DNA of 36,503 nt from an uncultured Pseudomonadota bacterium. GTDB lineage: Bacteria; Myxococcota_A; Bradymonadia; Bradymonadales; GCA-2716585. The notes beneath the pieces were generated by a model. That model saw only the letters and a program-made list of their open reading frames with translations. It did no database searches and was not told the origin of the DNA. Both the position numbers and the translations under genes were made by a program. Location: contig CAKZKQ010000583.1 of the NCBI GenBank assembly GCA_937123825.1, positions 1-36,503 of the forward strand, given 5' to 3'. Positions 7,659 through 17,208 of the stretch are shown piece by piece. Position 1 is the stretch's first letter. Each line of letters opens with the position of its first letter.

Positions 7659-9053
7659 TCAGCGAGGCAGGCAGACCGAGTTGGTCTGGTCGATGGGGGT
7701 GCAGGCCCAACCCACCGGGCAACTTGCGTCCGAGAGACACACCGTGGAGCAGGCCCCCTGGTTGTTCTCGTCCGTCAAACACACCCCGGAGTAACACTGG
7801 TTGGCCGCGTCCACGCCCTGACCCTGACACGGCGAGCCGATGGGCACGCAGACGTTGATGAGCTGCGGGGCACCATCGACGTTGAACTCTTTGGGGCCGC
7901 AGGCATAACCCCCCAGGCAATCGGCCGCCGTGCGGCAGCGCAGCGAACACTGACCCTCGACCTGGTTGTTGGGCCGCCGGTCCAGGCAAATGCCGTCAAA
8001 GCAGGTGTTGGCGCCAAGCGGCGAGCACGGCGTGCCGGTGTCGTCGGCAAAGCACAGCCCGATGAGTTCATTGCCGCCGGGCTGATTGGTCACAAACTGC
8101 TGCGGACCAATGCACAGCGACACTGGCCCCTGGGGACAATCGCTGCGGACCGTGCAACGCTCGGTGCAGTGCCCGATGCCCGTGTTGGGATCCCCCAGAC
8201 AAAGCTCAGAGGAACACTCCGCCCGCGCCGCACACACCGACCAATAATCGCTGGGGCCACACTGCCCCCTGGGCACGCACGTCCCCTCACAGCACTCCTG
8301 ATTGGCCGTGCACAGCGCCGGATTCTGCGTGCAGCTCTGCGGCGGCGGACAATCCTGAGGGCAGTTGGCGGTGTTCTCGCCGTTTTCACAGACGTTGTTG
8401 CCGCACACCGGCCCTGGGTTGTTGTTGGGATCGTTGTTGGGGTCGTTGTTGGGATCAAAGTTGGGGTCGTCTTCACAGCGGCCGTCGTCGCAGAGCTGAC
8501 CCGTGGGGCAATCCCGGTCCTGCACGCACTCGGGCTCGCAGCGCCCTTCCAGACAAAGCTCGCCGCTGCGACAGTCGCTGTTGCGCACACACTCGTTCTG
8601 AGTCCGCCCTTCACAGCGTCCCTGAATGCAAATCTCCTCGGCAAAACAGTCGCGGTCGTCGCTGCAGTCGCCGCCAAAACCATCGACATCGATGCAGCGG
8701 TAGGTCCGCCCCGAACACGCCTGATCTTCGGGACAGTCGCGGTTGCGCTCACAAAAACCGTCGATCTCTGCGCAGACGCCCTGGATGCACTCCTGGTTGA
8801 AGGTGCAATCCTGGTCCGAGCGGCAAGGCACCGCCCCGCTGATGCAGACCGACATCTCGCACAGCTCCCCCGCGGCGCAGTCGCGGTCCTGGCGACAATC
8901 CACCCGGCAGACATTGCCCACGCAGGTCGCCGCAGGATCACTGCAGTCGCTGTTGAGCGTGCAAAACTCCTCGGACGAATTGGTCCCAGAACCACACCCC
9001 AACCAAGGCCCGCAGCACAACACCACCACCACGCACCAAAACTTCTTCTTCAT
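7659..9053 (-). CDS. Cysteine-rich secreted lipoprotein
   Basis: I recognise the type, common in Myxococcota, but not a function. The 464-residue protein starts MKKKFW, has a hydrophobic signal and a likely lipobox ending LGC (Cys20), so it is probably anchored in the envelope. By my count 66 residues are cysteine. Residues about 30-200 hold a run of units of the form DCxxGxxCxxGxC, which would form disulfide-stapled modules. A linker of Asp-Pro-Asn-Asn repeats near 200-212 separates these from a second cysteine-rich half with wider spacing. The start overlaps the stop of the upstream 119-residue gene in ATGA, so the pair is coupled. An adhesin or cell-contact role is possible but unproven. 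Confidence 0.8.
   Translation of the reverse strand: MKKKFWCVVVVLCCGPWLGCGSGTNSSEEFCTLNSDCSDPAATCVGNVCRVDCRQDRDCAAGELCEMSVCISGAVPCRSDQDCTFNQECIQGVCAEIDGFCERNRDCPEDQACSGRTYRCIDVDGFGGDCSDDRDCFAEEICIQGRCEGRTQNECVRNSDCRSGELCLEGRCEPECVQDRDCPTGQLCDDGRCEDDPNFDPNNDPNNDPNNNPGPVCGNNVCENGENTANCPQDCPPPQSCTQNPALCTANQECCEGTCVPRGQCGPSDYWSVCAARAECSSELCLGDPNTGIGHCTERCTVRSDCPQGPVSLCIGPQQFVTNQPGGNELIGLCFADDTGTPCSPLGANTCFDGICLDRRPNNQVEGQCSLRCRTAADCLGGYACGPKEFNVDGAPQLINVCVPIGSPCQGQGVDAANQCYSGVCLTDENNQGACSTVCLSDASCPVGWACTPIDQTNSVCLPR
8421..8468 (-). repeat. Four 12-bp tandem repeats encoding DPNN
   Basis: Four consecutive 12-bp units at 8421-8432, 8433-8444, 8445-8456 and 8457-8468 match GTTGTTGGGRTC on the plus strand; the last starts AAAG. 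On the minus strand they encode the Asp-Pro-Asn-Asn linker of the cysteine-rich lipoprotein. Because the unit is a whole number of codons, copy number could change without breaking the frame. Confidence 0.8.
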
Positions 9054-9409
9054 TCGATGAAACTCGCGCGAGAATCGCTCTTGTCCAACTCGGACATGTC
9101 AAACTTCTCTGGATCCACCAGTACCCAGTCCTCATACGCGCCGTCCAAATAGGCGCGGCTGCGCAAAGGCCGGTAACCACGGTGGATCAACTGACGGATG
9201 AACCTCCCCAACAAATCATCCAGATCCGAGGCGTGCTGCACCCGAAAGAGAATCTCGGGGGTGTGTGCGTCGTACGTCCGCGACTCGCCGTAGAGCTTAC
9301 GACGCCCTCTTAAGCCACGCACCATCGTCACGTGCATCTTCAGGCGCACGTTCAGACCGCGCTTGTTGGCCTCAACTTCGTAAACTTCAACTTCGGGTTT
9401 CGACGCCAT
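9050..9409 (-). CDS. Conserved-looking small protein of unknown function
   Basis: A 119-residue soluble protein with no signal peptide and no family I can name. It begins MASKPEVEVYEVEANKRG, is rich in charged residues, and has a central GRRKLYGESRTYDAHTPE segment. I chose the ATG at 9409 because GAGG lies 6 bases before it; an ATG two codons earlier is too close to that site. Its last four bases overlap the start of the cysteine-rich lipoprotein gene, so they are likely made together. Composition and codon use match the surrounding GC-rich genes. It might be a cytoplasmic partner or regulator of the lipoprotein, but this rests on position alone. Confidence 0.65.
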   Translation of the reverse strand: MASKPEVEVYEVEANKRGLNVRLKMHVTMVRGLRGRRKLYGESRTYDAHTPEILFRVQHASDLDDLLGRFIRQLIHRGYRPLRSRAYLDGAYEDWVLVDPEKFDMSELDKSDSRASFIE

Positions 9410-9454
9410 CTTCATCCTCAGCAGTTGTCCTCACAACGAACTATACTGCTGCCC

Positions 9455-11584
9455 TCACACCTCTTCAACAGCCTTGAGCACCAGCAAATCACGGCGCGGA
9501 TGCACCGTGTCGATCTTCAACTTCACCTGGGCACCCTCCTGGGTGATGCTCGTGGCCGCGACCTGGGCAAAATGCCCATTGTCGTGAATCCACACCCAGA
9601 CCCTGCGGCGACGGTCATCGGTGTAGTGCAAGACCGTCGCGTCCACGGTCTGCCCCTGGCGCTCCTGCATCCACACCAACGTCCAATAACGCTTGCCCTC
9701 TCGCTCTATCTGAGAGGCCTCCCCGGCCCGCTCACCAAGCTGCGTGGCGATCCCGCCAACCTGCGTGGGTTCAAACGGCAAAGGCTCACCGCGCAGGTGC
9801 GCCCGCAACTGCCGATGGCACATCAAGTCCGAATAACGGCGGATGGGGCTGGTGGCCTGCACATAAGCCTCCAGGCCCAACCCAAAGTGCCCAAGAGGGG
9901 TATCGGCAAGTTCACCCCGCTTCATGTAACGGCGAAGCTGAAAAGCCTGCCCGATCGGGTGAATTTTCCCCGCGAGCGCCGCAAAATGCTCCGGGTCCTC
10001 GGGCGCCTGCTGCGTGCGGTAGAGCACCGGCAAGCGCTCCTTCATGCAGTAGAGCCCCACCGTCTCCCCCGCCAGGACCATCATCTCCTGGACCAACTGG
10101 CGCGAGGGCGTGTCGCGCATCACCCCCACCTTGATGTCCGGCTGACCGTCTTCATCAAAGCGAACGCTGATCTTGGCCTCTGGGATCGAGAAGATCGCCG
10201 CCCCCTGCGCCACGCGACGCGCCAGGAGGACCTTGCTGGCCTCATACATCAGCTTCAAATCCTCGGCGCGCTCATGCTCCGCAGCGCCGCTGATCATCTC
10301 GTCGGCCTCATCGTAGGACAGCCGGTGGTCGGGCTTGATCCACGTCATCGCCACGCGGCGCTCCACCGGCAGCAAATCCTCCCCCAAACGCACAAAGAAC
10401 GACATCGCCGGACGCACCACCCCAGCCACCAAGCTCATCGCGTTTTCGCTCAGCACCTTGGGGAACATCGGCACCGTGCAGTGCGGCGCATAGACACTCG
10501 TACCGCGCCGACGCGCCTCGGCCTCCAACTCATGATCAATCGGGATCACCTCGGCCGGATCCGCAATGTGAATTCCCAACTCAATCGTCCCATCCTCCAA
10601 CCGGCGCAGGCTCAACCCGTCGTCGATGTCCTTGGTCGAGGGCGAGTCGATGGTGACAACCGGCAGGGCCAGATGGTCCTCGCGGGTGTCGGCGTTGGGG
10701 ATCTGGTCAAGGCTGGTGGCGTCAATGAAAGACAGACGGGCGCTAAGTGCCTCGGCGGCCGCAATAAAGGCCGGGTCCAACGCCACATCCAACCCGGCGC
10801 GGCGCTGGGCCAGGTTTTCGTGGGGACTGAAATGCCCCACCGCCACCATGACCTCAAAGGCCCGCACCGAGCCCTTGCCGCCGATCTGGAGGGCGGGGTT
10901 GGAGCGATCCCCGATGAGTTCGTCAATCAACTCACCCGCCGCCCCCGCCTTGTCGTAAAAATCGCCTTCAAGGGCGTAGCGCTCAAGAACCGCAAAGCGC
11001 TTGCGGAAGCGGGCGTCGGCCAACGCCTCCTCAAGCGTCGCAGGCGAAGCGGCCGGGTCATTGGCCAGCGCCCGGACAATGTCCAAAAAGCGCTGATGGG
11101 CCCCCTTGGCCGCCGCTTCGGCTTCGGCCTGCTTAAGCAGCGCCTCGACCTGGGCGGCGCTGCGGGCCTCGTAGAGCGCCTTCTTCTTGTTGTACTTGAA
11201 GTAGGCGGGCTGGCGCATCAACACGCGCCAGGTGGCCATCAGGTGGATTGGCTCGGTCTCGGCCAGGAGCCACTCGGCGACCCCCTCAAGGCCCACAGCC
11301 TCCCCCTCGGCCAGCAAAATCTCCCAGGCCTCCCTCAAGTCACCGCTGCCCTCCAACTCCGACAACTTCTGGTCCAAATCCGCCAGCGCCGCCGCCACCT
11401 GCTCAGCGCTGCCCGAGGTCCCCACCTTCAGCCCAGAGCTAAAGAGCACCCCGCGGGTGGCCACGCGCACCTCCTGGCCCTGGTCATTGACCACCAGGAG
11501 GCTCTTGCCCGCCTCCTTGATCGCCCCCAGCCGCACCTGACCGCCGTCGTCGTATTGGATCACTTCGCCCATGAAAAACCCCAT
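9455..11584 (-). CDS. RNase II/R-family 3'-5' exoribonuclease
   Basis: Processive exonuclease that degrades single-stranded RNA from the 3' end. In the 709-residue protein the RNB catalytic signature TIDSPSTKDIDDGLSL lies near residues 308-323, with its aspartates intact. It is followed by LGIHIADPAEVIP and, later, VQATSPIRRYSDLMCHRQL, the RNA-clamping end of RNB. An S1-like segment forms the C-terminus. The N-terminal 290 residues have no clear cold-shock domains and differ from E. coli RNase R and RNase II. The order resembles the shorter RNB proteins of deltaproteobacteria and cyanobacteria. I chose the ATG at 11584, with GGAGG 3 bases before it; an ATG at 11572 is possible. A strong hairpin covers the start. 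Confidence 0.88.
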   Translation of the reverse strand: MGFFMGEVIQYDDGGQVRLGAIKEAGKSLLVVNDQGQEVRVATRGVLFSSGLKVGTSGSAEQVAAALADLDQKLSELEGSGDLREAWEILLAEGEAVGLEGVAEWLLAETEPIHLMATWRVLMRQPAYFKYNKKKALYEARSAAQVEALLKQAEAEAAAKGAHQRFLDIVRALANDPAASPATLEEALADARFRKRFAVLERYALEGDFYDKAGAAGELIDELIGDRSNPALQIGGKGSVRAFEVMVAVGHFSPHENLAQRRAGLDVALDPAFIAAAEALSARLSFIDATSLDQIPNADTREDHLALPVVTIDSPSTKDIDDGLSLRRLEDGTIELGIHIADPAEVIPIDHELEAEARRRGTSVYAPHCTVPMFPKVLSENAMSLVAGVVRPAMSFFVRLGEDLLPVERRVAMTWIKPDHRLSYDEADEMISGAAEHERAEDLKLMYEASKVLLARRVAQGAAIFSIPEAKISVRFDEDGQPDIKVGVMRDTPSRQLVQEMMVLAGETVGLYCMKERLPVLYRTQQAPEDPEHFAALAGKIHPIGQAFQLRRYMKRGELADTPLGHFGLGLEAYVQATSPIRRYSDLMCHRQLRAHLRGEPLPFEPTQVGGIATQLGERAGEASQIEREGKRYWTLVWMQERQGQTVDATVLHYTDDRRRRVWVWIHDNGHFAQVAATSITQEGAQVKLKIDTVHPRRDLLVLKAVEEV

Positions 11585-11610
11585 GCACCTCCACATGAGC
11601 GGAGGTGCAT
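11583..11610 (-). promoter_or_regulatory. Perfect hairpin over the RNase ribosome-binding site and start codon
   Basis: The arms ATGCACCTCC (11583-11592) and GGAGGTGCAT (11601-11610) are perfect inverted repeats with an 8-base loop. In the minus-strand transcript the 3' arm holds the GGAGG ribosome-binding site and the first two bases of the AUG, so the folded RNA would block initiation. A nuclease able to open or remove this structure could control its own level. The structure is seen; the control is inferred. Confidence 0.7.
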
Positions 11611-11704
11611 TCAGCATCAAGCCGCATTCAAGGAGCCGACGCACGGCTCACTCCAAAGGGCCCGGTAAGATAAACTCTTCAATCACTGCGCTTCTGGCGC
11701 TGCG

Positions 11705-12331
<627 letters not shown>

Positions 12332-12374
12332 GGTTGCACTCCTCCTCTATTGTCTCGTCAGGACCGCTGCACCG

Positions 12375-13076
12375 TCACTCGGGGCGCGGACGCGTGGTCA
12401 GTCGCTCAATCCACTTCTCGTAGTGCTCGCCTTTGATGACGCGCTGGACAAAAATCCCCGGCAGATGAATCTCATCGGGGTCCAGCTCGCCGGGCTGCAC
12501 CAACTCCTCCACCTCAGCCACCGTGATCTTGGCCGCGGTGGCCATGATGGGGTTGAAGTTGCGGGCGGTCTTGCGGAAAACCAGGTTGCCGTGCGTGTCG
12601 CCCTTCCAGGCTTTGACAAAGGCAAAGTCCGCCGTCAACGCACGCTCCATCACGTACTGCCGACCATCAAACTCGCGCGTCTCTTTGCCCTCGGCCACCA
12701 CCGTGCCGTAACCCGTCGGCGTGAAAAAGGCCGGGATCCCAGCGCCACCAGCGCGGATCCGCTCCGCGAACGTCCCCTGCGGACACAGCTCCACCTCCAA
12801 CTCACCCGAGAGAAAGAGCCGCTCAAACGTCTTGTTCTCACCCACGTAGCTGGAGATCATCTTCTTGACCTGCCCCTGCTTGAGCAGAATCCCCAACCCA
12901 CAATCGTCGGTGCCGCAGTTGTTGCTGATGATCGTCAGCTCGCCGATCCCCCGGGCGTGCAACGCCACAATCAGGTTCTCCGGGTTGCCGCAGAGCCCAA
13001 AACCACCACTCATCAACGTGGCGCCTTGTGGGATGTCGGCCACCGCCTCGGCAGCGCTGGCATAGACCTTGTCCAT
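12375..13076 (-). CDS. 3-oxoacid CoA-transferase, subunit A
   Basis: Alpha subunit that pairs with the next gene downstream to activate ketone bodies or short 3-oxoacids, feeding acetoacetyl-CoA to thiolysis. The 233-residue protein shows the family signature SGGFGLCGNPENLI near 23-36, the ISNNCGTDDCGLG segment and GTFAERIRAGGAGIPAFFTPTGYG. Its length is usual for separate A subunits. The ATG at 13076 has a strong AGGGGGAG ribosome-binding site. A 43-base gap leads to subunit B. No thiolase or dehydrogenase gene accompanies the pair here. Confidence 0.92.
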   Translation of the reverse strand: MDKVYASAAEAVADIPQGATLMSGGFGLCGNPENLIVALHARGIGELTIISNNCGTDDCGLGILLKQGQVKKMISSYVGENKTFERLFLSGELEVELCPQGTFAERIRAGGAGIPAFFTPTGYGTVVAEGKETREFDGRQYVMERALTADFAFVKAWKGDTHGNLVFRKTARNFNPIMATAAKITVAEVEELVQPGELDPDEIHLPGIFVQRVIKGEHYEKWIERLTTRPRPE

Positions 13077-13215
13077 CCTCTCCCCCCTTTGCTGGGTTTT
13101 GCTTCAATCTCAAAAACCGGCTTCAACCAGAGGCCACAGCCCCCCCCATCAACCGGCATCAATCTCATCGATAAACACACAGGGCGCCCCCGCGACAACG
13201 CAGTGCGCGCCGCCC

Positions 13216-14019
13216 TCACCACCACATGTAACCAATGCTGGTGCCCGCGTAGAAGTAAGGCAGGTTGGCGCCCGCCTCAATCCGCCAGGCGATGTGCTCG
13301 GCGATGGTAAACTGGGTCCCGAAGGCCAGGTTGATGATCGGCAACGCCGGCGGGATGTCCTCTTCGATCTCTGTGGTCCCAGGCTGCGTCTGGGGCTGGC
13401 CGTTGATCGTGCACGGCTCTTGATCCAAACGCGAAGAATCCTTCGGATCACCGCTGGTCTCAAGCGCATTGATGCAATCAATCGAGGGATCGGTCTTCTC
13501 CACATCCCCCAGCACCAAACCCACGCCCAGACCACCGCCCAGGTAGAGGCCAAAGACCTCCGAGATGTCAAAGAACCAGTTGATCCCCACCGTCAACGAC
13601 ACGATCTGCAGCGGGAAGGTGGTGAAATCGGCCTTGCGCGCCGGATCACCGCTCTCCAACCACCAGTCGTCAGACATCGAGATGTCGGCCCACTCAAAGC
13701 CAAAGACCAGATCGTAGGTGGGTTTGCGCAACACAAACTCCATCCCATAACCCAGGTTGGCCCCATCCTCCCAGTTGCTCCCGTGGCGATCCAGGAAGGC
13801 ATCCAAAATAAAGCTCGGCACCGTCACCGCCCGAATCCGTGGGGCAATGAGGTAAATGCTGCTCGGCCCGTCGGTCTTCTCCTTGAGGTACTCTTTTTCC
13901 TCGTCGGTCAACTGCGCGCTGGCCGGTGACGCCACTGCCATCAACGCCGCCACCACCAAAGCCGACACCAGCAACGGCCACCAGGACCGCCCGTTGGAAG
14001 CACAGGAATTGGTTTTCAT
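13216..14019 (-). CDS. Outer-membrane beta-barrel-type protein
   Basis: Unassigned 267-residue secreted protein. It has a clear Sec signal: a positively charged start, a hydrophobic stretch, and a cleavage site after SPASA at about residue 36. The mature part has alternating aromatic and polar residues, Gly-rich strand pairs such as LYLGGGLGVGLVLG, and ends in YMWW. This pattern is typical of outer-membrane barrels of the OmpW/OmpA-barrel style. An acidic, cysteine-containing insert with CINALE and EPCTINGQ probably forms a surface loop with a disulfide. The ATG at 14019 has GAGG nine bases upstream. The longer frame to 14259 adds residues that would spoil the signal peptide. Confidence 0.72.
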   Translation of the reverse strand: MKTNSCASNGRSWWPLLVSALVVAALMAVASPASAQLTDEEKEYLKEKTDGPSSIYLIAPRIRAVTVPSFILDAFLDRHGSNWEDGANLGYGMEFVLRKPTYDLVFGFEWADISMSDDWWLESGDPARKADFTTFPLQIVSLTVGINWFFDISEVFGLYLGGGLGVGLVLGDVEKTDPSIDCINALETSGDPKDSSRLDQEPCTINGQPQTQPGTTEIEEDIPPALPIINLAFGTQFTIAEHIAWRIEAGANLPYFYAGTSIGYMWW

Positions 14020-14519
14020 CGTTCGAATCCTCATCGTTCTTGTTCCAAGGGGCTCTAGACCGTCACCACCAACACACGCCTGTGAACACGGCCGCCGTAC
14101 CCCCTCCAATCGCGCACACTGGCCACACCCAAGCTCCCGTTCAGCCCCATGCACCTCGCCATCAACACCGTCGCCAATCCAACGAGCGACCCTCGAAAGC
14201 GAGCCCTGAGCAGGTGGGCAGACCAAAACTGCCACAACGACCAAAGGAACTTGAATCACAAACCACCAGCCTGCAGCGGCCGAGTATAGACACTGTCAGA
14301 CCGTAGGTCGAGAGACAACCTGCCATTGCCCCCACTCCAACAGCCCCACCAAACGAAAAGGGCAACGCGGGTGAAATAAGCCAAGCAATGGCGCTCCACA
14401 GGGGCTCAGACCCGTTTTTGGAAAGCGCAAGGCAATGCAGCGCATCGTCGAGCATTCACAGGGATGAAGTTGAGCCCCCAAAGCGCGCCAGCACGCCCGA
14501 CCATCTCCCCACACCCCCC
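14020..14519. other. 500-base region without a gene
   Basis: It separates the barrel protein from the small lipoprotein, both on the minus strand. No frame has a plausible coding pattern or ribosome-binding site. The only elements I can suggest are a weak minus-strand promoter at 14283-14311 and the GAGG site before 14019. GTTCGAATCC at 14020-14029 resembles a tRNA T-loop, but no tRNA folds around it. Confidence 0.55.
14283..14311 (-). promoter_or_regulatory. Possible sigma70-type promoter for the barrel protein
   Basis: On the minus strand TCGACC (14311-14306), a 17-base spacer and TATACT (14288-14283) match the -35/-10 consensus at four and five of six positions. The element is about 260 bases before the ATG, which is far, so confidence is low. 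Confidence 0.25.
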
Positions 14520-14924
14520 CTAAAGAGGCTCAACCTCGCGCTCGACGATTTGCCAGCGTCCTGCGACCAAACGCCAAACCTCAATGACCTTGTCTTTGTG
14601 AACGGTCACATCAGGGCTGCGGGTCCAGGCGATGACGACCTCGGCCTGGGCCTCTTCGTTGGGCTTGGTCATGCGGATGGAGCGGACCTCCACCTCAACC
14701 ACTCGCCAGTCGTCACCAAGCTCTTCCTGGCGGCCCATAAAGTGCTCGCGGTCGGCGTCGTTCAAGAAGAGCGACGCTTCATAATAACGACCCCAGCGAA
14801 GGTGCTGGTGGTACATGTGCACGTTGTAACCAAGCGTCTCCTCTGGCTTGGGCGCAGCCCCGGCGCAGGCCACCGCCCCCAGCGCCATGGCCATGATGAG
14901 CATGAGCATGAATGTCCGTTTCAT
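14520..14924 (-). CDS. Small predicted lipoprotein
   Basis: A 134-residue protein of no family I can name. The N-terminus MKRTFMLMLIMAMALGAVAC is a lipoprotein signal, with the lipidated Cys at residue 20. The mature domain is compact and mixed alpha/beta. It contains NVHMYHQHLRWGRYYEASLF, then an alternating strand pattern and ends GRWQIVEREVEPL, reminiscent of SnoaL/NTF2-like folds; this is a guess from pattern only. Its ATG overlaps the stop of the flippase gene (ATGA at 14921-14924), so it is coupled to that gene and may act in the same envelope process. Confidence 0.7.
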   Translation of the reverse strand: MKRTFMLMLIMAMALGAVACAGAAPKPEETLGYNVHMYHQHLRWGRYYEASLFLNDADREHFMGRQEELGDDWRVVEVEVRSIRMTKPNEEAQAEVVIAWTRSPDVTVHKDKVIEVWRLVAGRWQIVEREVEPL

Positions 14925-16585
14925 TTCTGGGGTCCTCCCCTGCGCAACACCCTACGCAGCTTATCCCGGTCTTCCTGACCAAACTCACCGCTGGCCCACA
15001 ACGCCCCCACAAAGAGCCCCGTGCCCAACAAACCTTTCCCACACACCAACGCCAACAACACCAACCGACCCGCATCGGCAGGCCCCGGCGTCACCAACGT
15101 CAAACCCACCACCACAGCGCCCGCAAACATGACGCGCGCAAAGGTCCCCAGCGGCAATCCAGCCTGATACCTCCAGACCAGATACGCCACCGAGAGCACA
15201 AAACCCAGCACCATCGCCGCCGCCGTGGCCATCGAAGCCCTCATCGCCAAAGTCTGCTCGTCAATCGCGCCGCCCGCAAGCGCCCCGTCTATGAGGACGT
15301 AGTTGAGCCCAGCGGTCACCGCCAAGACCACCGCCGCCAAGACCACCGAAACCCAGGGCCTGCCCGCGCCAGTGATCATGGTTGTGGCGATAAAAAAGAG
15401 CGAAAACCCCACCGTGGCCACACTAAGCACCATCAGCGGCAACCCACCCGCGCTGTACTTCTCGCCAAAGAGCGCCAACACCACATCTGAGGCGTTGCCC
15501 GCCAGCAACGCGCTGAGCAGACCCAGCAAAATGAAGGAGTAACGCATCGCCCCACGGATATAGGCACGGGTCGCACCCTGGTCCTCCTCAAAGGTCGCCT
15601 TGGAGATCATGGGGAAGATCACAAAGGTCACCGCGATGACGGCCTGATAGGGCAACCGGGAGATGTTCAACATCGCCGTATAAACCCCAGAGATGCGGTT
15701 GGCCAACTCGACCGACCCCTCCTGACCCACCAGCGACTTGAGCAAAAAGAGATCCGCGCGCAGGACGCCGTTGACACAAAAGGTGTAGAGCATCACCAGC
15801 ACCAGGTAGACCAGGAGCTTTCGCAAATCCGCCCCCAAATCATCCCCACCCACCAGCGTCTTCAGGCTCGACGACTCGCCGCTGCGCCTCTGCCCCATAA
15901 AGCGCCAAAGCATGAACGCCGACAAAACCGTGACCACCGCCGCCGCGATCACAAAGCCCCACAGTGCCCCTGCGACCCCAAACCCGGCCAACACCGCACC
16001 CACGATCAACCCCGTCTTCAAGGTCGAAAAGGCCACATCCAAAACAGCCTGGCGCCCAAAAGCCTTAAGGCCATTAAAGCACCCCACAAAAACCGCATAG
16101 AAACCATAAGCCAGGATCACGCCGCCCGAGATCGCCAACAACGACCCCAGCGACTCATCGCTGAAAAAGCCCGCGATGGTGTCGGCCCCAAATATCCAGG
16201 CGATCCCCAGCGGCACCGCCACAAACCACTGCAACAACGCCGCCCGGCCCACGATCTTCGCCGCTGCCTCGGGGCGTTCGCTGACCAGCTTGGCCACCGC
16301 CTGCAATGTCCCGGTAATCACCACCATGTTGATGAGCGACACGGCGTTGACCACGATGCTGTACACCCCGTAGGTCTCAGGGCTCATGATCACCGGCAGA
16401 CCGATGTTCACAATCGCGCCCATCACCATGAACCACAGCTTGGCCCCGGTGATAAACGCAAACCCGCGCCCAGCGGTCCGCACCTCGTCTTCCGCCGCCG
16501 ACTTGACCCCCTGGGCCCCACCGACACCGCCGCCTTCACCGCCCAAACGCCCGCCCTGGCGTCCCCCCGCACCTTCCTGTGCCAT
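14921..16585 (-). CDS. Polysaccharide (oligosaccharide) flippase of the MOP superfamily
   Basis: Integral membrane protein that would move a lipid-linked saccharide across the inner membrane. The 554-residue protein is hydrophobic almost throughout, with about 12-14 membrane spans. The N-terminal pattern KLWFMVMGAIVNIGLPVIMSPETYGVYSIV is typical of Wzx-type flippases, as is ARAYIRGAMRYSF in the middle. A soluble glycine-rich leader of about 40 residues precedes the first span. I chose the ATG at 16585, which has GGAG seven bases upstream; the frame runs back to 16678. It is coupled to the small lipoprotein downstream. No glycosyltransferases lie nearby, so the substrate is unknown. Confidence 0.82.
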   Translation of the reverse strand: MAQEGAGGRQGGRLGGEGGGVGGAQGVKSAAEDEVRTAGRGFAFITGAKLWFMVMGAIVNIGLPVIMSPETYGVYSIVVNAVSLINMVVITGTLQAVAKLVSERPEAAAKIVGRAALLQWFVAVPLGIAWIFGADTIAGFFSDESLGSLLAISGGVILAYGFYAVFVGCFNGLKAFGRQAVLDVAFSTLKTGLIVGAVLAGFGVAGALWGFVIAAAVVTVLSAFMLWRFMGQRRSGESSSLKTLVGGDDLGADLRKLLVYLVLVMLYTFCVNGVLRADLFLLKSLVGQEGSVELANRISGVYTAMLNISRLPYQAVIAVTFVIFPMISKATFEEDQGATRAYIRGAMRYSFILLGLLSALLAGNASDVVLALFGEKYSAGGLPLMVLSVATVGFSLFFIATTMITGAGRPWVSVVLAAVVLAVTAGLNYVLIDGALAGGAIDEQTLAMRASMATAAAMVLGFVLSVAYLVWRYQAGLPLGTFARVMFAGAVVVGLTLVTPGPADAGRLVLLALVCGKGLLGTGLFVGALWASGEFGQEDRDKLRRVLRRGGPQK

Positions 16586-16728
16586 GCATCCGCTCCGCAA
16601 CAAAACCATCATCGTACGCCGCAGCCATCCGCCGCAGCACACCATCCTTATACCCTCGAACCTACCCACCCCACCCACACTGTCGACTTTTGCCCCACCT
16701 CAACCCACGCAAAAGCCCCCACACACCC

Positions 16729-17208
16729 TCAATCCACATCCAAGGCCATCCACATCCGGGTCGGCTCATAACCGAGCTGCTTATAGAAGTCGATCGCCCC
16801 CTGATTGAATGCCCAAACCGACAACTGCACGCTCCCCAACCCCCTGCCCAAAGCCCACGCCCTGGCCTCCTCCATCAACGCCCGACCCACCCCACACCGA
16901 CGCGCACAAGACGCCACAGTCAAACCGTGCACCACCGCATAGCTCCGCCCCACAAAGAGCCCGCCCCCCTCAACGCTCTTATGCTCAATCTCCACAGCCC
17001 CCACCAACCCCTGCGACGAGCGGGCCACAAAAATCGCCTTGTGCTCATCCTCAATGAAGGCCTCCAAAAACGCCCTCGACCGCACCGGCCCCGGCGGCCG
17101 CTGAAAAATATGCGGCAAAGCCTCCCGATGGTGCGCATCACCCTCATCCAGCACCGCACACAGCGCCTCGTAATCCTCCAACCGCACCCCATCCACCACA
17201 ATCTCCAT
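16729..17208 (-). CDS. GNAT-family N-acetyltransferase
   Basis: Acetyl-CoA-dependent acetyltransferase with unknown acceptor. The 159-residue protein covers one full GNAT domain. The cofactor-binding motif VASCARRCGVGRALMEEA lies near residues 98-115, and the closing FNQGAIDFYKQLGYEPTRMWM near 135-155 is characteristic. The early part has DYEALCAVLDEGDAHHREALP. The ATG at 17208 has an excellent GGAGG site seven bases upstream. It stands alone, 143 bases upstream of the flippase gene on the same strand. Confidence 0.88.
   Translation of the reverse strand: MEIVVDGVRLEDYEALCAVLDEGDAHHREALPHIFQRPPGPVRSRAFLEAFIEDEHKAIFVARSSQGLVGAVEIEHKSVEGGGLFVGRSYAVVHGLTVASCARRCGVGRALMEEARAWALGRGLGSVQLSVWAFNQGAIDFYKQLGYEPTRMWMALDVD

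Noticed and set aside
9332..11668. A 778-codon plus-strand frame
   Set aside because: It is antisense to the RNB exonuclease, has no recognisable domain and has a composition typical of a shadow frame.
14020..14029. GTTCGAATCC, resembling a tRNA T-loop
   Set aside because: The flanking bases do not pair as a T-stem and no acceptor, D or anticodon arm can be drawn. It lies just upstream of the barrel-protein start.
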